The position numbers and the translations under genes were made by a program. Under the pieces are notes generated by a model. It was not told the DNA's origin. It saw only the letters and a program-made list of their open reading frames with translations, and made no database searches. A DNA stretch of 64,000 nucleotides. It comes from Strobilurus pachycystidiatus. Taxonomy: Eukaryota; Basidiomycota; Agaricomycetes; Agaricales; Physalacriaceae. The stretch covers positions 124,001-188,000 of the forward strand of contig JAHLMK010000001.1 in NCBI GenBank assembly GCA_019915135.1, read 5' to 3'. Of the stretch, positions 35,747-47,129 are shown one piece after another. Position 1 is the first letter of the stretch. The number at the start of each line of letters is the position of its first letter.

Positions 35747-36409
35747 ATGGCGCTGCCCCGGCGATGTTGCCCCAGAACCGCTCTCCTACGCCCCTCGACG
35801 ATGCCCACCTCACTTCTTGCTCTGATCACGCGTCGTTCGACAGCCGCGCCGTCTGACGCCGTCCTGGTGGTCAATCATCGCGGCTTTTGTATCAACGCGC
35901 GCCCTGCGCGAATCTCGGGCCTCGTTCTGGAAGAGTGGATACGGTGTATTGTTGCCGTCGACGATGGTTTGGCGAATAACAATTCGTTCGGTCTTGAACC
36001 TTTGTCGCCATCGGAGTGGCTGGCCTTGGTAAGTTGTCGAATTATTCCGCGCCGAGGCTGGTTGACTGGACGTCTGGGGTTGTGGGTGCGTTTTTCCTTT
36101 TAGTTTACTCTTCTGCGCGCCGCACTCGTTCTCGTGAAGGACGTCGAGTTCCTTCCTCCGCCGGCGTGGCGACGTCTTTCGCTCGTGCCGCCCCAGGGCA
36201 GTGAAACTTCATGCGCGTTGGCCGTATGTGCGTGGGCACTCCTGTTGCCTCCTGGTGCGCCCGTCCTTTTATTTCTTTTTTGCGTTCGCCTGACGCAATG
36301 GAACCAGTGGCCGAGGAACTCCCTCCTGCCGTCATTATTTGAGGGAATGTCGACTTCCACCTCCCACTTCGACTTTTCTGGCGGTATTCGTCCCGTAGGG
36401 ACATTGTGA
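35747..36409 (+). CDS. Possible spliced gene antisense to LTR-5, unrecognised
   Basis: Exons 35747-36028 and 36104-36409 (282 and 306 nt, both whole codons) joined over a 75-bp intron (GTAAGT to CCTTTTAG) encode 195 aa. The first half includes SDAVLVVNHRGFCINARPAR and SFGLEPLSPSEWLALV; the second half is hydrophobic (SCALAVCAWALLLPPGAPVL), possibly a membrane segment. I do not recognise it. It runs opposite to the LTR-5 transcript, which would explain how an intron survived in a retroelement. An overlapping minus-strand frame exists, so this is a weak call. Confidence 0.3.
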
Positions 36410-36864
36410 CGGCGTTCTGGGCGTCGACAGAGGGGGAGGAGGGGAAGCGATGGGAGGAGAAGGCGAAGACAGAGGGCCTGTCCGAGATGGGGATGGCGAG
36501 CGAGTGGGAGGAGGTAACCGAGGAGTGGTGGCTTGGGGCGATGGACTTTGTTCGATAGGATGTCGATGAGAGTTGTCTTGGATTTTATTCCCCGTAGTTT
36601 GAGTACGGATGTATACCCCTTCTTGTTGTTTGATACCCAACTCCAGAGAGTTTTTTGGTTGCGTTGTTCGCTATGCTCAATGCGTTGCGTGTGTTTTAAC
36701 AAACACGTACTAGTGGTGACGGATGATGTTCCTGATTTGCGTGATGGTCGATCGTTCCCGGGGATATTCTGTCGTCTGACTTATCCTTTAGGATCAGGCG
36801 TCCGGATGATGCGAGTGCTCGTTTCGGAGGTGTTCCTGCGGGCATGCCGATGGGTGATGGATGC
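36410..36864. other. LTR-5 interior left of Gypsy-2
   Basis: About 455 bp with no supported gene. It ends at the TCGCC target duplication (36865-36869). Confidence 0.4.
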
Positions 36865-36869
36865 TCGCC

Positions 36870-37288
36870 TGTCAGTGTCGGGCCTATTCGTCTATAGCGA
36901 GGGCGCACGAGGCAACGACTGGAGAGCGGTGTAAAGGGTGGTGTATTGAATCCCGGGGGAAAGACAACGGTTCTCTGAAGAACTACTCTACTGACTACTG
37001 ACTCTTTTATACAGTTCCCGACGCCCGACGCCCGATGGGCGCGGGTGCGCCCCTCTGACTCATTCCCGAGTCATCGCACGAGTCATCGCGCCATCCCGCC
37101 CGTGATTGGTCGGGAGCGCGCCCTATCCCGCCCGATCCCGCTTTCCCGTCGGCCGAGCTCCGCCACCATGTGCTACCGTCGGACGGCCGTCGGATAGATC
37201 CCGACGATGGGTGCGATACCGTTGCTCCCGCCCGCGCAGGCGTCGCCTTCGATCGGCTAGGCGTCGGTGGCGCAGTCAAGTCATGACA
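36870..37288 (-). repeat. 3' LTR of Gypsy-2
   Basis: 419 bp, about 99% identical to 57620-58038 and to the Gypsy-1 LTRs. Confidence 0.95.
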
Positions 37289-40200
37289 ATATCCCCTCTT
37301 CAAGGCGCATGTCCCCATGGCGCGAATCTTAGCGCGACGCTGCGATCGGGACTGACTCCCTGCTGGTAGAACGTCGGCTACGATCCCTTCGCTCTTCTTA
37401 TAAGCCCGGAGAAGGGCCGGTGCTTGAATATCCGCTTCGTACGTCCAAGTGTTCTCCTCTAGGGGGTATCCTTTCCATTTGAGGAGGTATTGGGTCCGTC
37501 CACGGAACTTCTTGTGCCCCACGATTTTCTCGACTTCCCATTGTTCCTCGTCATCCACGATGACGGGATCGGGTCGCGTATAGGTCTGGTGAGGGAATCC
37601 TTCGATGTAGGGTTGGAGGTAAACCGTGTTGAAGACATTGTGTATCTTGAACGAGGCAGGGAGTTGAATGCGATACGATGCCTTACCGATCTTCTTCAGG
37701 ACTTTGAAAGGCCCGTATCGTTTATCGGCGAGTTTCATAGAGGGACGATCGATCTTGAGATTGGTGGTCTCGAGAAGTACTTTGTCCCCGACTTTGTAGT
37801 CCGGATCCGGTCGTCGTTTCTCGTCGTAAAACCTCTTCATAGTGGCGGCGGCGGCCGTCAGGGCGGCGCGAGCTTCCTCCCGAGCCCTGTCCAGGCGAGT
37901 GACAAACTCGTCCGCACTCTCGTTCCGGGTGGCGGTGCGGGGTTCCGTGCCTCGAAGCGGGTTGATGCCATACATCAGTTGGAAGGGGGATTTCTTCGTA
38001 GACGAGCTGGCTTTGTCGTTATAAGAGAATTCCGCTTGGGACAGCCAGGATGCCCAGTCGTTTTGTTGGTGATTGGTGAAGACGCGGAGGTACTGTTCCA
38101 GTTCCTGATTGATACGTTCCGTCTGTCCGTCTGTCTGTGGATGGTACGCGGTGGATGCTCGCTGTTTGACGCCAAGTCCTTGGTATAGTGCCGTGGTGAA
38201 CTGGCCCACGAATTGGCCTCCTCGATCACTGATGACACTTATCGGGAATCCGAAGTCCTTCCAGACGTGATCCTGGAACAGCCTCGCTGCTCCTTCTCCC
38301 GTAATGTGAGTGGTGGTGGGCATGAACCTTGCCATCTTCGTAAATCGGTCGACCACTACCATGATGGAGTCGTATCCGAGGGACTCGGGGAGTTCGACGA
38401 TTAGGTCGACGCTGATATGCTGCCAGGGCGCCGAGGGGATCTCGTTAGGTTGCAGTTGTCCGACTTTGAGTTGTCGGGACGATTTGGTCCTCTGACAGTC
38501 GAGGCATCCGTTACAATAACGCGCCACGTCTGCGTATAGTCCGGGCCACCAATAGTTCCGTAGCACTAACTCCGTGGTTCGGAATCGTCCAGGGTGGCCC
38601 GCTATTGCGGTGTCGTGATGTTGCCGCATGATTCGTTGGCGTAGTGTGCGGTTGGCCGGGACATAGAGTAGTCCTTCTTTGGTAAGGTATCCTCCCTTAT
38701 CTTCTACGGTCTTCCCGACCATCTTCTTCACTTTCTCCTCCCACTCGTCCTTCGCGGCGATTATTCGGTCCATAAAGTCGTTCCCTTCGGTGGTGATCGT
38801 GACTTCATCCATTGCCCGAATATGGTTATAATCGTCGATCGAGATCGGCGTGGCGAAGATGCGGCTGAGATATTCCTTTTTGAGTAATACGGTGTCGCGG
38901 TTGTCGTCCGCCCCCCTCTCATGTCCTTGTCGTCTCGACAAGAGATCGGCCTTTTTGTTCTGCGCCCCCGGGCGGTGAACCAGCGTGAAGTTGTATTCCG
39001 CCAGATCGAGTGACCACCGTGCCTGGCGGCGATTAAGCTTCTTGGCCTGCATGAAAACTTCGAGGTTCTTGTGATCCGTCAGGATGAGGGTTGGTTCCGG
39101 TGCTCCGAGAACGTAATGCCTCCAGTCGGCCAGGGCTCTCATGATGGCCAACATCTCCTTGTCGTGTATGTCGTAGTTTCGCTCCGCGGGACTCAGTGAT
39201 TTGGACATGAATGCGATGGGGACCGTCTTGCCGTCTTGCTCCTGGCTTAAGACGCCGCCCGTTGCGAATTCCGATGCGTCCACCTCGATGCGGTAGCGAC
39301 CCGTTTGTGTTGGGAAGTGCAGGATGGGTTCCGAAGTGATTCGTTCCTTCAGATCCGCGAAGGCTTCCTCCTCCGCGTCTCCCCATCTCCAGGGGATATC
39401 CTTCTTCGAGAGGGAGTGGAGGGGCTTTGCTACCTGTGCAAACCCCTCGATGAACCGCCGGTAGAAGTTGGCGAATCCGAGGAAGGATTGGACCTCTTTG
39501 ACGGTTCTGGGTGTGGGCCACGCCCTAACACCCTCGACTTTGACAGGATCCATACGGAACTGTCCGTTCCCCACAATCAGTCCCAAGTACTCCACTTCTG
39601 ATTTCTCGAAATCGCATTTGGATCCTTGTACGCTGAGATTGTTGTCTTGAAGGATGCGTAGGACCTCCTTCATAACCTGTCGATGTTCATCGATGCCCTC
39701 GGTGAACACCAGGATGTCGTCCATGTATACGATCACCTTGCCGCGCAAGATCAAATCGTGGAATAGGTCGTTCATCATGGTCTGGAATGTCGCCGGACTA
39801 TTCGTTAGTCCAAAGAACATGACTAGAGGCTCAAAGAGTCCTCGGTTGGTGATGAAGGCGGCTTTATGTTCGTCGCCTTCGACGATGCGGACATTGTTGT
39901 ATCCCCACCGAACGTCCAGTTTAGAAAACAGCTTCGCGTTTCGTAGTTTGTGAAGGACGTCGGAGAGGAGGGGAAGGGGGTACGAGTTCTTCACCGTCAT
40001 GGTGTTGAGCTGGCGATAGTCTTGGATGGGGCGGAGGCGCCCGTCTTTCTTCTTGACGAAGAAGAATGGAGAGGCGTAGGGGGATTTGGAGACGCGGATT
40101 CTCCCTGACTGGAGGTGTTCTTCAATGAACTTGTCGAGTTCCACCTGTTCGGAGGGGGCGAGGGGGTATATCTTCCCCTTGAACTCCGTTGCGTCGGGTT

Positions 40201-41302
40201 TAAGTTCGATAGCGTGGTCCCACTTCCTACGCTCCGGCAACCGATCGAACTCGGTTTTCTCGAACACCCGTCGGAATTCCTCTAAATATTGCGGGGGAAC
40301 GAGTTCTTCTAAGGGCGCCTCGCCCTTAGCTTTTGCTTGGTCCCCCGCTAACTGGGTCGATTTAGTGGCGAAAGCGCGGATTCGTTCCGCGTCGAGCTTT
40401 CTTTGCCCGTACCGATTCTGCGGGACGTCCCACATCTTCACGACTAGAATTCGATCTCCCTCCTCGAGATCTTCTTCATCTTCTTCTCGCCATACGCGGC
40501 GAGCCTGGCGTCGTTGACACTCTGGCGGACACCTCGTGAACGCCAGGGTTCCCTTGACCCAGTTGACCTCGGGATTATGCTTTTTCAGCCATTTGTATCC
40601 CAGGATAATGTCGACGTCGCCGGTGTTAGTCACTGCGAACGTGAAAACATCTTCGTGTTCGTTGTCGGTTACGACCCGCAGATCCACGATCTGCTCTATT
40701 GGCCCGTTATTGTTGGGGGTTCCGTCGACGTTGGACACAGCGATGGGGCGTGGCAGTCGTTGGGTGTCCATTCCTTCGTTTTCGGCGAAGTCTCGATTGA
40801 CATAGGCTCCGGTAGCTCCGGAGTCGATGAGGGCGACCACAGTGAGGGCCTTGCCACTATTCAGGAATTTGAGGGTGATGGGGATTTTCATACAGCGCCC
40901 CGGGCGTGTAGATCGAATCCAACGACGAGGTTGTCGGAATTCCTGGATAGCTGCTTGGGCGTGGCGGGAGTCCAGGCCCAAGATGTCCTGGACCGCCTCC
41001 TGGGTGACCTCGGACTCCCTATCAGTCCGAGCGTATTTCCGGAGTACTTTGAGAGCTTGGCGGGGGTTAACCTGCATTTCGTGCCAGATGAAAGGGAGGG
41101 TCCCGCGGACGTGCTTGATGGGTTTGATCCGCGAACTTCCCTTTTTGGCTATTTTGTTCTTTCTTTCACGCGAGGGTTTTGGTTCGTCAAAGTCCATGGG
41201 ATCGGATTGTTCGTTACTACTGTCACTGGTTTCAACAAGTAGACTACTGAATCGATTGGTCCATGGACCCGAGGAAGGGGGACTGGAAGACTCGCTCTTC
41301 AC
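37007..41302 (-). CDS. pol: Gypsy-2 Pol polyprotein
   Basis: About 1431 aa and nearly identical to Gypsy-1 Pol: protease ALIDSGATGAYV, RT with YMDD, RNase H, integrase zinc finger and DDE residues, chromodomain. A handful of substitutions separate them (for example E to K in the protease region, D to N nearby), several traceable to CpG transitions. The frame ends inside the 3' LTR at 37007. It still looks competent, but its gag is interrupted upstream. Confidence 0.95.
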   Translation of the reverse strand: MKSESSSPPSSGPWTNRFSSLLVETSDSSNEQSDPMDFDEPKPSRERKNKIAKKGSSRIKPIKHVRGTLPFIWHEMQVNPRQALKVLRKYARTDRESEVTQEAVQDILGLDSRHAQAAIQEFRQPRRWIRSTRPGRCMKIPITLKFLNSGKALTVVALIDSGATGAYVNRDFAENEGMDTQRLPRPIAVSNVDGTPNNNGPIEQIVDLRVVTDNEHEDVFTFAVTNTGDVDIILGYKWLKKHNPEVNWVKGTLAFTRCPPECQRRQARRVWREEDEEDLEEGDRILVVKMWDVPQNRYGQRKLDAERIRAFATKSTQLAGDQAKAKGEAPLEELVPPQYLEEFRRVFEKTEFDRLPERRKWDHAIELKPDATEFKGKIYPLAPSEQVELDKFIEEHLQSGRIRVSKSPYASPFFFVKKKDGRLRPIQDYRQLNTMTVKNSYPLPLLSDVLHKLRNAKLFSKLDVRWGYNNVRIVEGDEHKAAFITNRGLFEPLVMFFGLTNSPATFQTMMNDLFHDLILRGKVIVYMDDILVFTEGIDEHRQVMKEVLRILQDNNLSVQGSKCDFEKSEVEYLGLIVGNGQFRMDPVKVEGVRAWPTPRTVKEVQSFLGFANFYRRFIEGFAQVAKPLHSLSKKDIPWRWGDAEEEAFADLKERITSEPILHFPTQTGRYRIEVDASEFATGGVLSQEQDGKTVPIAFMSKSLSPAERNYDIHDKEMLAIMRALADWRHYVLGAPEPTLILTDHKNLEVFMQAKKLNRRQARWSLDLAEYNFTLVHRPGAQNKKADLLSRRQGHERGADDNRDTVLLKKEYLSRIFATPISIDDYNHIRAMDEVTITTEGNDFMDRIIAAKDEWEEKVKKMVGKTVEDKGGYLTKEGLLYVPANRTLRQRIMRQHHDTAIAGHPGRFRTTELVLRNYWWPGLYADVARYCNGCLDCQRTKSSRQLKVGQLQPNEIPSAPWQHISVDLIVELPESLGYDSIMVVVDRFTKMARFMPTTTHITGEGAARLFQDHVWKDFGFPISVISDRGGQFVGQFTTALYQGLGVKQRASTAYHPQTDGQTERINQELEQYLRVFTNHQQNDWASWLSQAEFSYNDKASSSTKKSPFQLMYGINPLRGTEPRTATRNESADEFVTRLDRAREEARAALTAAAATMKRFYDEKRRPDPDYKVGDKVLLETTNLKIDRPSMKLADKRYGPFKVLKKIGKASYRIQLPASFKIHNVFNTVYLQPYIEGFPHQTYTRPDPVIVDDEEQWEVEKIVGHKKFRGRTQYLLKWKGYPLEENTWTYEADIQAPALLRAYKKSEGIVADVLPAGSQSRSQRRAKIRAMGTCALKRGYCHDLTAPPTPSRSKATPARAGATVSHPSSGSIRRPSDGSTWWRSSADGKAGSGGIGRAPDQSRAGWRDDSCDDSGMSQRGAPAPIGRRASGTV

Positions 41303-41775
41303 TCCAGTCCCGCGCCAAAACCCTGCTCCTGCAGCGTCTGAGCGAGATCCTCTCGTTCTTCGTTGCTAAGACCTTCTACGAGTCCCTTGACGGATTTGCG
41401 TCTCTCCGTGCAATTCCTCGCGAAGTGCCCGGATTTCCCGCAGTTGTAGCATTTTAACGAGGCCGCGCCTCGCGTTCTGTCAATGCTCATGGGTTCGCCT
41501 TTTCCTCCGTAGGTGATTCCGGTGGCTGGGGGATTGTTGATTACTGTCGTAGTACTAGGACGCGGGAAGTTTTTGGAAACGAAGGGGGCAGGGTTCTTGT
41601 ATCCCTGGGTGGGGGCCGTGCCTCGATTAGCGTCGAATTGAGTGGCAAACTTCTTGTACGCATCGTAGGTCTCGGGGATATTCTCCATTTCGGTGATGCG
41701 TTCAACCAGAGAGGAGTCCAGCTGGTGGCGTAGGAGGGAGATGAGGGCATCGTCGTTGAAACCTGTGTCGGCTTT

Positions 41776-42106
41776 CACCTGATTGTCCCATCAAACCAAC
41801 CTAATTAGGTAGCATACTTCCATATGGGTACTGTACCTAACTAGGCTGAATCGACCGCATATGCCGGTCAAGCACTAGCAAGTCATTAAATCCCGGTGAA
41901 ATGCACTTGTCAAATATGAATCCTGAGCTCTCCGGGCGGGTACTGGGCGGTCCCGCTGGCCGAGCGTCCATGCGCTCATTCCCAATCCGGCCAAGTCGTC
42001 GCTCGCACTTTCCCGCGGCTTCGTCATCACTCGGACTGCGGTCCGTCATGCCACCACTACCCAATCGGGATGTCCGCTGTTGATCCCGCCCCTCTGCTCA
42101 CTGCAG
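41776..42106 (+). repeat. Left TIR of the KDZ transposon
   Basis: 331 bp, reverse complement of 56622-56952 with about five differences. Begins CACCTGATTGTCCCATCAAA. Confidence 0.95.
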
Positions 42107-42214
42107 GTCCTTCAAAGTCACTTAAAAGAGGGCGCATTTTCAATAAATAAATACATAGTATAATATGCTAGAGATAGACACTATATAATTGTTTAAATCA
42201 GCCAAAAATCAGTA

Positions 42215-44362
42215 CTACAAGTCGTCTTCAAGCTCATCGATCTCCTCATCGGAATCATCGCCGGCGCCAGCGGTCGGAGGTGCGAAATCGTCCCCGTCGT
42301 CGAGTCCGCCATTGGCGGCGGCGTGAGGGCCGTCGTCGTCGTCTTCTTCGTCGCTGCTCTCAATCAACTCCTTGCTCTTTGGAGGGAGAGTCTTCCTCAA
42401 GGCAACCGCCTTGGCCGCCCTTGACTTTGCCTGCCCGCCGGCAAGCTCTCTGCCATGGGCGTCTGGGGCTGTCGGTCCTGCCGCTGCTGTTGCCGGTGTC
42501 GAAGTTGCCGCCGCCGCCGTTGCTGTTGATCCTGCTGCCTTTTTCGCGGGGCCTGCGGACTTCTTCTTCGCCGCCTTTCCCTTCTCCTTCTGCGCCTTCT
42601 TGTCGGCCTTTTCCTTCTCCTTCTGCGCCTTCTTGTCCGCCTTTTCCTTCTCCTTTGCCGCCTTCTTGTCCGCCTTTTCCTTCTCCTTTGCCGCCTTCTT
42701 CGCAGCGGCGTTCATGGTCGTGGTCGTTGGCGCTGAAGTCTTTGCCCGCTTCTTGGGCCTGACCTCGTCCTCGTCCTCTCCGCTATCGTTGTCGTCGTCG
42801 TCATCCTCTCCGCTTTCCTTCTCGCCCTCGCCCTCGTCCTCGTCCTCGTCTTCTCTACTACCGGACTCGTTCTCCTTCTCACCGTCTTCCTGACGAGCCC
42901 GCTTCTTACCCTTGTCAGATCTTGTGGCCCTTCCCTTCTTCAACTCGCCCGCTTTGACACGCTCTGCAACTTCTGCATCGTGCTTCTCGCTGTCCGACTT
43001 AGACATCACCGCCCAACGACACGCCCCAGCGCGCCAGAGGTCCACAAGTCGGCGCAGCTCCTCCGGGGTCATATCAGCGCCTGGTCCGAACTTGATATCC
43101 TCCGGCCACCCGATGACTTTGACGTGGTACCTGCCTACAACGTCGACGTCGTAGCCCGTATATGACATCTTGACCTTGTCTCTGTTCGTAGCCCGTCCTG
43201 ATAGAGAGTCGATGAGGAAGGTGAGGGTGAAGCATGGGCATACGTCGACTTACGAAGTCCCAATGTGATTGTAGTACTGAGCTCTTCACGAAGCCTTTTG
43301 CGGGTATCTTTGAGGCCGATCGCCGCTGTTGGTATCATGAGAGCCATGGCATATACACATGATGGAGAACTTACTCGAGGATGCTAAGACAGAGTAATTC
43401 TTGAACCAATCCAATATCTCGAAGACCGATTTATTGAGGACGGCGGGGAAGAAGTCCAACGCTCCGGGTGTTTCGATGACAGTGGGAACCATGGAATCAT
43501 GCGCGTTAGAGCCCGCGAAGAAGGCAAAGCCCCACGTTCCGTGACGTGAGTTGAATCGATTGAGCTGGGGGATGAAGATTAGCCTACATTTAGCTACAGG
43601 CAAAAATGAACGCACCTCAGTCTGGAACGCGCCTATAGTGGCTACATAGTCCATATTGGCGGCCTTGTTGTTGGCGCGCGCTCCCGTCTTCTTGAGGGCT
43701 CGGTGGGCGAGAAGATCGTTGATGAGCTCCTGTTTGTCGTCAGTGCTGAGGTTGGCCCAGGTGCTCTCCTCGTCAGAGATCTTGGCGAGAATGTCTCGAA
43801 GACGAAGCCGCTCGCCCTTGGGAAGGTCTACAAATCGGACGATGATTACAATGCAAGCGAGGCGGTTACTGTTGCTAGAAGGCTCACCTTTGTTGAGCTC
43901 CTTGGAGCGCGCATGAGTAATCGCATTCGCCAAGTTTGGGGCGCGTTCCTTCTTGAAGACACTGGTCTGAGTACACCGCATCCGAATGACCTCGTAGGAG
44001 ATGTCGTGGGCCTTGGCGATGGCCTGCATCTTCTCCTCTGCCTCCAAGTGGAATGCGCTGATGGCGGCATCGAGGGCGGCGGATTTCTCCTGCCTGGTCT
44101 GACGGCGGAGAGCAGCGTCTTTGTCGGTCGATGCTTTGTACCGTTCCTCCCTCGGGACTAGAGGAATGACGCCTTGTGTGGGATGCCTATTGGCGTGAGT
44201 TGTATTCTGGGCGATGGCGGGCGAAAGGAAGTCGCCGTCACTCGCGTCAGCGCCGGCTCCCGTGCCCGAGATTTCCTGGGGAAGCCCTCCAGGCAATGCT
44301 CCAGTGGTTGGCGCGGGTGAGGACTCGACAAAGGACGAGGTGACGGTAGGTGTACTAGACAT
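42215..44362 (-). CDS. KDZ cargo 1: Lys-rich, probably nuclear protein with a conserved GWP motif
   Basis: Exons 44362-43888, 43827-43616, 43564-43375, 43307-43254 and 43197-42215 total 1914 nt, giving 637 aa. The N-terminal third is Ser/Pro-rich, then a charged helical segment (AALDAAISAFHLEAEEKMQA, RMRCTQTSVFKKERAPNLAN). Around 320-375 a compact region, YDVDVVGRYHVKVIGWPEDI, then LRRLVDLWRAGACRWAVM, resembles a block I recall from many unnamed mushroom proteins. The C-terminal half is highly charged: an acidic run, a repeat of KEKADKKA-type units (about 430-480), an Ala-rich part and an acidic end (DSDEEIDELEDDL). Basic runs suggest nuclear location and nucleic-acid contact. Function unknown. 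All exon joins keep frame, so it seems intact. It is divergent from cargo 2 with 340 bp between starts. Confidence 0.75.
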
Positions 44363-44702
44363 TATTGCTCAGACAAGTGCGAGGAGGCAAGGAGGAGCAA
44401 ATCAACGAACTCACCCTGCATTCAAATTTCAAGCGTGAAGTATTTGTCCGCAGAGGGTGCGACGCATCGCAGCAGCGAGCATCGTTGAATGTAGATGATG
44501 AACGAAGGAGGGAGAGTCAGGTAGCGAAGTGCATTCCAAAACGGGAAGTGTTGCGCCGCCCTCTCTCCCTCAAACTACCATGGACCGCTCCTCTCATCGC
44601 TGCTCTTCCGCCTTCCGTACGGCGTACGCCTATGCAGTTGCCGACGGCCACAGCGACCGCGTGTGTAATTGGCAATAGGAGCTAGGTGGCACCAAGGCAC
44701 CA
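44363..44702. promoter_or_regulatory. Likely divergent promoter region of KDZ cargo 1 and 2
   Basis: 340 bp between back-to-back start codons (44362 on minus, 44703 on plus). No clear TATA box; contains a pyrimidine-rich stretch near 44556-44575. Confidence 0.35.
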
Positions 44703-46117
44703 ATGGCTCTCAGGGTTGTCTTTCCAACCATCTCCCGCAGCGTCTCTCACCTCCTTGCAAGCAAACGTATGTACTTATGCACACGCCTTAGCAATGCCCA
44801 GTCTTATGCCTTTAACAGAAACTAAATGTCTGATTCTCATATCTTTCAAGGCAGGCCTCATGCTGGTACGCAAGTTACCTATTCTCCTGTTCATGTATTT
44901 CATAGCTCTCTCTCAGCAGAGACAACGACGGCTCAGCTCAAGAAGAGCCTCGCTGCGCGAAGAGCCTCCACCGCACCATCTCCGCGCAAGGATCATTCTA
45001 TCGGTGAGTCGATTCTCTGAGATCTCGTATGCCTGTCCCGCTAACTACGCTCTGCTCAGCTCTATCAACGGACGCACGCCTCAAACCAATCGAAGAAGCC
45101 CCGGTCCAGAAGGCGAACAAGCCAAGTGCGTAGTCTTTCTATTTCTTATTTTTCTTTTGTGAATGAGATTTTTAGGACTATCGTACTACGGCGATAGTGA
45201 TGTTTACGCCTCCGATCCCGACGAATTGACTGGAAGCTACGCCCGACCGCGGCGCCTGCTGCCTATGGCGAATTCGCGGTCCAGTCGAGCAGACCTCAAG
45301 CTCAAGAGCTTCGGTCCTCAAATCTCGGTGACCAGAACAGCCGCTGCGCGCCAGTCTCGCAGCCTCTCTCCCACCAAGAAGCCACCGTCCGCCGCCATTT
45401 CCCCATCGTACACGACTCCCATTGCTCCTCCGCCTCCTACCCCTCGTATACGCTCCTTGTCGCCCAAAAAGAGAAGAACGACCATCGTCGTTCACCTATC
45501 GGACAGCGAAGACGACGCTCCCTCTCTCGCATCGTCTACAACGATACCGGCATCTTCTCTCTCTCGGACAATCCTACCGCCCGCTCCTGCCGCGCATCCC
45601 CGCGTATCTGAAGGTGATGTTTCTATTCCGTCTTCCATGACGGACTTCAGCATCGGCGACGATGTGTCTTCGGTATCCTCGTTGACGGCGACTACCGTCT
45701 CCACCTCCATCGGCGACAATCTGGCAAGTTTTGAGGACATAAACCCAGGCGTGGAGGGGCACGGGCATGCTCCTCCCAAAGAGCATCATCAAACGCCGAC
45801 GGATGACCGGCGCGGCCGCATCGAGGAATGGCGTCAAGGGGAAGTACAACTTGGACGGCCCACGTTTGGTTCCATGGAGCGCTGGAATCCCAGCGCATCT
45901 GGGTCAGCAACGACGACGTGGGGCTCACCAGGTTGGCCAGACGCCGTGACCACCGACTGGGATGGAAATGAGCGCGTTTGGAGTCGCCGCAGCTGGGCGA
46001 GAGGTGGCGGCGGCGGAGGCGGAGGTGGCGGCGATGACGGAGATGACGACGGCGACGGCGACGGCGACGACGACGAACCTGCACGCCCTTCCTCCTCCAG
46101 CCTTGGCTGTCAGATTA

Positions 46118-46161
46118 ATATATGAAATAAGCCCAATGGGCTGAGTTTCTCAATACATTAT
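46118..46161 (+). repeat. Left TIR of the TA-site element
   Basis: About 44 bp with near-perfect match to the complement of 49922-49965. Confidence 0.8.
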
Positions 46162-47071
46162 ACAGTCCAAATAGGCTGGTTATCAAAATGGCAGGCGAGC
46201 TGGATGTGACTGGCTGTGACCACTGTATCGAGCAGGTAGGGGATGGGCTCATCACTGGCACCCGCTCTCTGCTCACTGTCAAATCCCGCCTCCTGGCTGT
46301 TGGGGGCGGGATTGATTATATTTTCTTATATAATAATCTCATTATCTGGGCGGGTCGGGTCCTCCGACTTGGATATCGTTTGCGGATTGTACAGGGAATT
46401 TTCCCACCATCCCAAATGGGTAGATCACTCATTTGGGCGGGTGGGGGACATTAATCGCGGGCGGGATGGGTTTCCGCGGGCTCAGAATGTGGCGCACTGC
46501 CATACGGGCCTTCATAGATATATTTGGGATTTCTTGATACCCTCAGCGGGGCAAACAAAGTGTGGCGGGGGCTGGATGGGACCCGCCTTGCTTGGATAAA
46601 TCTGAATATAATCTTGCTGCTCTCAGTTTCTGTTTAGGACACAGTAATATGATATTATTAGAGTCTACATTGCTGCTATATAGACATTTTGAAGGATAGA
46701 GGGCGGGAAGAGCTGGATGCGCACCCAGCACCTTGGATGTCGGTGGGGGCGCACGGCATTCGGAACCGCAACTTGGGTGACGTCATGTTCGAATTAGAGC
46801 CGAGGGGTCTGCACGCACGCCCGCTAATACTAGGATAATGGCGGAATGTGATAGGTTGTAAACATTGATACCCCCTCGGAGGACTCGAACCTCCCGAGGT
46901 TCCAATTTCAGGGGGTGTTGGGTGGGCGACGTCGCGTGCAAACCGACCCGGATCTAGCAAAGACTGTTGCGGCAGTGGCTGACTGTATGTGATTGGGGTG
47001 GGTGGTGGGAATCCTCCTCGCGTGTGGGATCATCTCACTATCGTCGGAGTCGCCATCGTCCGCGCCGTCGT

Positions 47072-47129
47072 CACCGTCGTCTTTGGGTCACCGTCGTCGT
47101 CACCGTCGTCTTTGGGTCACCGTCGTCGT
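47072..47129 (+). repeat. Two tandem 29-bp units
   Basis: Copies at 47072-47100 and 47101-47129, each built of CACCGTCGTCTTTGGGTCAC followed by CGTCGTCGT. They lie within a CGTCGT-rich stretch of the TA-site element. Confidence 0.75.

Noticed and set aside
41299..41778. A separate 159-aa gene starting with Met at 41778
   Set aside because: The Met is created at the KDZ insertion boundary. Sequence identity with Gypsy-1 shows that it is the distal part of gag.
42540..42720. Repeat array or CRISPR-like structure from the CTTCTTGTCC/GCCTTTTCC periodicity
   Set aside because: It is the coding repeat for KEKADKKA units in the Lys-rich cargo protein; there are no spacers.
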